Source of the DNA: an uncultured Clostridia bacterium
GTDB lineage: Bacteria > Bacillota > Clostridia > TANB77 > CAG-508
Assembly (NCBI GenBank): GCA_948676835.1
Contig: CAPOZU010000029.1
Span: 1-8,068 of the forward strand
Length of the DNA stretch: 8,068 nt
Reading direction: 5' to 3'
The translations under genes and the position numbers were made by a program. The notes below the pieces were generated by a model. That model was not told where the DNA came from. It ran no database searches and was given only the letters and a program-made list of their open reading frames with translations. Of this stretch, positions 4,612-8,068 are shown piece by piece; positions within the stretch are counted from its first letter, which is position 1; each line of letters opens with the position of its first letter.

Positions 4612-6698
4612 ATGAATTACGAAAAGTTTTATATGCAATATATAAAGCAAGCGAAAATAGATAATGAAAACATTAATGGTTTGTGTCCTTTTCATGATGA
4701 CCATAATAGTAGTTTTGGAGCAAATATAAAAACTGGACAATACAATTGTTTCGCATGTGGTGCAACAGGAAATGCAGTTACTTTTTTAGCTAATACAGAA
4801 AATATATCAACAAAAGAAGCATGGAAAAAATTAAATGATATCGAACCTATTGTTTATACAGTAACAGAATATTCGAGAGAAAAGAAATTACCTATAGAAT
4901 TTTTAACATCATTACGGTCTAGGAAATGGAAATAAAAATGTAGTAATACCATATTATGATACTAATAGCAAAATTATGGCAACAAGATATAGAAATCATC
5001 CATCAAATCCACAAAGATTTACATGGAAAAAAGGTTCTAAAACAATACTATATGGGTTATGGAGATTAAAAGATTTCAGAGAAGATTATATAGTATTAGT
5101 AGAGGGAGAATCAGATGCACAAACTCTTTGGTATTATGGTGTACAAGCACTTCGGAGTACCAGGAGCAAGTAATTTTAAAGAAGAATACGTACAAATATT
5201 AGAAAAATTTAAAACAATATATATACAAGACGAAGAAGACCAGGGTGGAGCAACATTTGTAGGAACAATATTAAGGTATGTAGATAATAATAGATGTAAA
5301 GTAATTAGTTGTAAGAAATTTGGATGCAAAGATGTATCACAATTACATATAAGAGGGAAATTTCAAAAAGAAGAATATCTAAAATCACAAAAAGAAATTA
5401 AATTTAATAAAATGGCTTTCTATGATGATAACAAATTTCTACATGATGCCTTTGGCGATTACTTAATAAACAAATACAATATAGTGAAAATAGAAAAAAG
5501 ATTATATATGTATAAAAATGGCAGTTATATTTCTTGCGAGGATGCCCTAGGAAGCTTTATTGTGAATTTAATACCTAATTTATCAATGAATAAGAAAAGA
5601 GAAGTTAAAGACTATATAAAAGATAAATGTAATGAAGTTGAAGAAGCAGATGAAAAATATATATGTTTAGAAAACGGAATTTTAGATATAAAAAATTTAA
5701 AACTACAATCTCATTTAACCGAAATAATAACAAGAAATAAAATTAAGTTTTCTTATTATGAACAAACTAAAAATGACGAGATAGATATAATAATGAATAA
5801 TCTAGCAGTAAATGACCAAGAAGTAGTTACTCTTTTGTATGAAATGATAGGATATTGTTTATACAGAGGTATGCCTTTTCAAAAAGTTTTTATATTAGTA
5901 GGAAATGGAGCAAATGGAAAATCAACATTGTTAAATATGATAACAAAATTATTAGGAGAACAAAATGTATCGCATGTGGATTTAAAAGAAATTGCAGGAA
6001 ACAGATTTGGAAAGTCAGAGTTGTATGGAAAACTAGCAAATATTGCAGATGATTGTAGTGCAAGTTATTTAGATGATACATCTGTAATGAAACGTATAAC
6101 AGGAGAGAGTTATACAAGTATAGAATTTAAAAATCAAAATAGTTTTAGTACAAAAATTAATACAAAAATGATTCTAAGTTATAACACAATTCCAAGAATG
6201 AATGATACAACAGATGGATTAACACGCAGATTAGTAATAATTCCATTAAATGCAGTATTTAAAAAAGGAAATCCTAATTATGATCCATTTATTAGTGAAA
6301 AACTAAAAAAGAAAGAAAATTTAGAATATGTACTATATAAATCAGTACAAGCGATTAGCAAAGTATTACATAATAAAGAATTTACAGTACCAAAGCAAAT
6401 AATAGAGGCTACAAATGAGTACGTAAGAGAAAATAATCCAGTAGCAACATTTCTGTATGATGTATATGAGAATGATGAAAAAGAGTTAGAAAGTATATCT
6501 AGTACAGAATTATTTAAGGCATTTTGCGTATGGGCAACAGAAAATAATTATAGGTCAAGATATACACCAGAAACATTTGGAAAAGAAATGAAAAAATTAG
6601 GTTATAAAAAGATACAAAAAAGGGTTGATGGAGGAGAAAGAAAAAGATTTTTTATAAAAGAAGAATTTGAACAGTTGTCACTAGAGGAACAAGTTTGA
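4612..6698 (+). CDS. Primase-helicase: CHC2 zinc finger, TOPRIM, D5/SF3 helicase, with two +1 frameshifts
   Basis: ATG 4612 follows AGGTGA (4602-4607). With C4915 and C5153 skipped, the frame is 694 residues. The CHC2 zinc finger is C25-P-F-H28 ... C46-F-A-C49. The TOPRIM-like primase core has the acidic motif VEGESDA (Glu164-Asp168) and DEED at 206-209. A D5-type linker follows, then an SF3 helicase: Walker A GNGANGKS at 430-437, acidic ADD at 479-480, sensor Asn524 in SYNTIPRM, and Arg538/539 in GLTRR. It should both lay down RNA primers and unwind the phage fork, like other DnaG-type/D5 fusion proteins. The shifts lie in the region leading into TOPRIM (SLGLGNGNKNVVIPYY) and inside it (ALGVPGASNF). 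All of the SF3 part, 5154 to 6698, is shift-free. An internal ATG at 5115 could in principle yield a helicase-only product, but no good binding site was seen for it. Confidence 0.92.
4915..4915 (+). other. +1 frameshift site 8 (extra C, tta-C-GGT)
   Basis: In the primase. Skipping the C restores LTSLGLGNGNKNVVIPYYD. The zero frame stops at 4935. Confidence 0.88.
5153..5153 (+). other. +1 frameshift site 9 (extra C, ctt-C-GGA)
   Basis: In the TOPRIM domain. Skipping the C restores YGVQALGVPGASNF. The zero frame reads cgg agt acc agg agc aag taa, stopping at 5173. Confidence 0.9.
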
Positions 6699-6741
6699 CT
6701 CAAGGTATGTCACTAAAGAATTCCTTTATATTTATATACTT

Positions 6742-6847
6742 TCACAAGTGTCACAAGTAAATATATATATAGATATATATTTATATAGTAATACTATATA
6801 TAAAAAATATAAGAATAAGTTTAGCCTGTTATACGTGACACTTGTGA
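6742..6847. repeat. 13-base perfect inverted repeat with 80-base AT-rich spacer
   Basis: TCACAAGTGTCAC at 6742-6754 and its exact reverse complement at 6835-6847. The arms contain the shorter TGTCAC/GTGACA units repeated elsewhere in this gap, so they are probably protein-binding sites rather than the ends of a mobile element. Confidence 0.75.
6782..6800. repeat. Palindrome TATATAGTA-A-TACTATATA
   Basis: Two perfect 9-base arms around a single A, inside the AT-rich core between the TGTCAC/GTGACA repeats. It would extrude readily and may be part of a DNA-unwinding element, although palindromes also arise easily in sequence this AT-rich. Confidence 0.55.
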
Positions 6848-6914
6848 CAACCTTACAACAGTAAGGATTTAAGACAAAATGTGCCTGTGACAATGGCTGT
6901 GACAAGGAGGAAAA

Positions 6915-7196
6915 ATGATACAAATTTCAAAAAGTGTAACAGTTGATGGATTTGAAACAAAAGAAGAATTTGACAAATGGTTAAAAGAACAAAAAGAATC
7001 AAATAAAGATATATTAAAAATATTTAAATGGTCTCTAATGCAATTAGAAGAAGATACAGAAAAAAATATATATAAAAAGGAACATTGGGATAGAGTAGAT
7101 ACATATGCAATAAAAGTAATGCAAAATAAATTAATGTCTGAAGGAAATGTAATAAAGTTCATACAACAATCTCAAAGTTCAATGTACATAGATTGA
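6915..7196 (+). CDS. Hypothetical phage protein, 93 aa
   Basis: ATG 6915 has an excellent AAGGAGG ribosome binding site (about 6904-6910) directly following the last TGTGACA repeat, so the repeats sit where they could regulate it. The product begins MIQISKSVTVDGFETKEEFDKWLKEQKE and then is mostly helical and charged (SLMQLEEDTEKNIYKKEHW). There is no Cys, membrane segment or recognised motif. It may be a small regulatory or DNA-associated phage protein, but no function can be claimed. It ends at TGA 7194-7196. Confidence 0.75.
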   Translation: MIQISKSVTVDGFETKEEFDKWLKEQKESNKDILKIFKWSLMQLEEDTEKNIYKKEHWDRVDTYAIKVMQNKLMSEGNVIKFIQQSQSSMYID

Positions 7197-7241
7197 AAAA
7201 CAATGCCAGGACATAACAAATGGCATAATATGAGGTGAAAA

Positions 7242-7403
7242 ATGAGAAAATGTAGTATGTGTGGATCATATAAAGAAGAAAAAGAATTTAGATACATGAA
7301 AAAACAAGATAGATATAATTGTTATTGTAAAGAGTGTGAGAAATTATATAACAAGGAATATCAGAGGATATATAGGGAAAGAAAAAAGGAGAAAAAAAAA
7401 TGA
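7242..7403 (+). CDS. Small zinc-ribbon protein, 53 aa
   Basis: ATG 7242 follows GAGGTGA (about 7232-7238). The product is MRKCSMCGSYKEEKEF..., then CYCKEC and a very basic tail (RIYRERKKEKKK). Cys4/Cys7 and Cys29/Cys32 form two C-x2-C knuckles (with an extra Cys27), a probable zinc ribbon. The pattern resembles the N-terminal zinc finger found in many phage HNH-type proteins, but the HNH nuclease part is absent. A nucleic-acid-binding role is likely from the zinc knuckles and the Lys/Arg tail. Its TGA overlaps the next ATG (aATGA), so the two genes are coupled. Confidence 0.75.
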   Translation: MRKCSMCGSYKEEKEFRYMKKQDRYNCYCKECEKLYNKEYQRIYRERKKEKKK

Positions 7404-7774
7404 CAGAGGAAGAGAAGAAAATAAAAAAGTGGAGTAATGAACAAAAGGTTGAAGCACTAGCAAAATTTATTGCATTAAGAAGTGGAGACCCAAGAAAGGC
7501 ATTACTATATGGATTTATGTTAGATTGTTTATTAGACGAAATAGATAAAAGAGAAAGAAAAATAAAAAAACAACAAACAGAGCTAGAAAAGAAAGATAAG
7601 ATAATTGAATGGATTAAAGATTATGTTCAACAGGAGATTGATTTTAGAACAGAGGATATAGAAGATTATATTGATGATGGAAGAAAAGAAAATGAAAATA
7701 TAATAGAAGAAAGAGAACATTGGAAAGATATATTAAGAATAATGAATAATGAAAAAACTTATATGGAATTTTAA
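7400..7774 (+). CDS. Hypothetical coiled-coil phage protein, 124 aa
   Basis: ATG 7400 follows AAGGAG (about 7386-7391) and overlaps the zinc-ribbon stop. The first 45 residues look globular and helical (KVEALAKFIALRSGDPRKALLYGFMLDCLLDEI). Residues of about 46-75 are a Lys/Glu-rich probable coiled coil (KRERKIKKQQTELEKKDKII). The end is acidic (IDFRTEDIEDYIDDGRKENE). No family is recognised. It is probably a cytoplasmic oligomer, encoded with the zinc-ribbon protein. Confidence 0.75.
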   Translation: MTEEEKKIKKWSNEQKVEALAKFIALRSGDPRKALLYGFMLDCLLDEIDKRERKIKKQQTELEKKDKIIEWIKDYVQQEIDFRTEDIEDYIDDGRKENENIIEEREHWKDILRIMNNEKTYMEF

Positions 7775-7800
7775 ACAATATTTTGAAAGGAAAGTAAAAG

Positions 7801-8068
7801 ATGAAAATATATAAAGGATATGAATTATTAAAAGCAATAGCAGATAAAGAAATAAAAGATAGAGCAAAGATAGAAATAATAGGAAGATTTTCAGGTGATT
7901 TAATAGGAAGTTATTTTATATATAATGAAGGAGCACTTGAATACAATATTTATACACCTGAAAATAAAATATATGAAGAATTATCAGTAAGAGATATATT
8001 AGATTATAAATTTAAATTAATAGAAGATGAAATAAATATCCAAGAAGTAGAAAAAATAAAAATAGGAA
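7801..8068 (+). CDS. Hypothetical phage protein, 3' partial (at least 89 aa)
   Basis: ATG 7801 follows GAAAGGAAAG (about 7786-7795). The frame stays open to the window end. The visible part begins MKIYKGYELLKAIADKEIKDRAKIEI, followed by probable beta strands and a second segment YEELSVRDILDYKFKLIEDE. The 'ELLKAIADKEIK ... ' opening followed by a later 'LSVRDILDYKFKLIEDE' resembles a widespread family of short uncharacterised proteins in Clostridial phages. I make this comparison from memory and assign no function. Confidence 0.7.
   Translation, partial: MKIYKGYELLKAIADKEIKDRAKIEIIGRFSGDLIGSYFIYNEGALEYNIYTPENKIYEELSVRDILDYKFKLIEDEINIQEVEKIKIG

Larger units (their letters stand above)
6676..6904. 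other. Origin-like or operator region: TGTCAC/GTGACA repeats around an AT-rich core
   Basis: Copies of TGTCAC start at 6676 and 6708 and within 6742-6754. The reverse-orientation GTGACA begins at 6835, and TGTGACA begins at 6843, 6886 and 6898. The two orientations lie on opposite sides of an almost purely A/T core (about 6756-6820). TCACAAGTGTCAC (6742-6754) and GTGACACTTGTGA (6835-6847) form a perfect 13-base inverted repeat. A second small hairpin, CCTTAC/GTAAGG, lies at 6851-6866. Repeats flanking an AT-rich unwinding stretch directly after a primase-helicase gene are typical of phage replication origins. A repressor operator controlling the gene at 6915 is the alternative. Apart from these elements I see nothing coding in 6699-6914. 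Confidence 0.55.

Noticed and set aside
707..5173. The four frameshifted genes as decayed pseudogenes
   Set aside because: All catalytic motifs are intact, no nonsense or other indels are present, and nine identical single-base insertions are not the pattern of random decay.
5855..6052. Plus-strand frame inside the SF3 helicase
   Set aside because: It overlaps the Walker A region of the helicase in another frame. The helicase frame is strongly supported by motifs, and the overlapping product has no recognisable features.
707..6698. Stop-codon reassignment (for example TGA read as Trp) to explain the interruptions
   Set aside because: The restored homology is in a different frame after each interruption, so reading through a stop would not recover it. 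TGG is used normally for Trp, and TGA ends genes at 6698, 7196 and 7403.
438..7162. Open frames on the minus strand (for example 438-824, 3240-3584, 4462-4740, 6869-7162)
   Set aside because: They lie opposite well-supported plus-strand genes, have Phe/Ile/Leu/Tyr-rich composition typical of antisense shadows in AT-rich DNA, and lack ribosome binding sites.
7203..7226. Short inverted repeat ATGCCA/TGGCAT before the zinc-ribbon gene
   Set aside because: Six base pairs with a 12-base loop and no T-run; it is too weak to call a terminator or operator.
1..8068. CRISPR array, tRNA gene or transposon
   Set aside because: No spaced direct repeats, no cloverleaf-like segment with a T-loop motif, and no transposase or terminal repeat flanked by target duplication were seen. 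The Cas4-like nuclease has no cas neighbours.

Overview
The window is a very AT-rich, tightly packed run of genes, all on the + strand, with short overlaps and strong AGGAGG-type ribosome binding sites. The content is the DNA-replication and recombination module of a tailed phage or prophage of a low-GC Gram-positive bacterium (Clostridia-like). The evidence is the gene order: SNF2 helicase, small protein, VRR-NUC nuclease, Cas4/RecB-like nuclease, Sak4-type ATPase, DUF669 protein, CHC2/TOPRIM primase fused to an SF3 helicase. No tRNA, rRNA, CRISPR array, transposon or structural phage gene is visible.

Layout: 1-131 is the tail of an unknown gene. 132-209 is a short gap with a hairpin. 210-756 holds three small unknown proteins. 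707-1933 is an SNF2-type helicase, followed by a 116-residue protein (1933-2283), the VRR-NUC nuclease (2284-2576), a Fe-S PD-(D/E)XK nuclease (2563-3314), the Sak4-like ATPase (3316-4041) and the DUF669 protein (4041-4541). A strong hairpin lies at 4547-4582. The primase-helicase runs 4612-6698. 6699-6914 is a non-coding, repeat-rich, origin-like stretch. Four small accessory genes follow, the last cut by the window end.

The outstanding observation is that four of the main enzymes (helicase, both nucleases, primase-helicase) are each broken by +1 frameshifts, nine in total (3, 2, 2 and 2), and all nine have the same form. One extra C sits directly before a GGT or GGA glycine codon, so the zero frame reads CGG. 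Skipping the C restores a full, motif-perfect protein at every site; not skipping it leads to a stop within 1 to 26 codons. I counted eleven CGG triplets in the window. The nine read in the zero frame are exactly the nine shift sites; the other two straddle codons (taC GGt, aaC GGa) and are harmless. CGG is never used here as an ordinary arginine codon. No other frameshift or nonsense change was found in these genes. This is what recurrent +1 recoding at an unassigned or 'hungry' CGG codon, or CGGN quadruplet decoding as glycine, would look like. A systematic sequencing or assembly artefact is the main rival and cannot be excluded from the sequence alone.

If the reading is right, the helicase, nucleases, ATPase, DUF669 protein and primase-helicase form one replication/recombination cassette. 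Most of its catalytic members depend on the recoding event, and the insertions lie at or near motif glycines. The repeats after the primase-helicase may be the replication origin or the operator of the following small genes.
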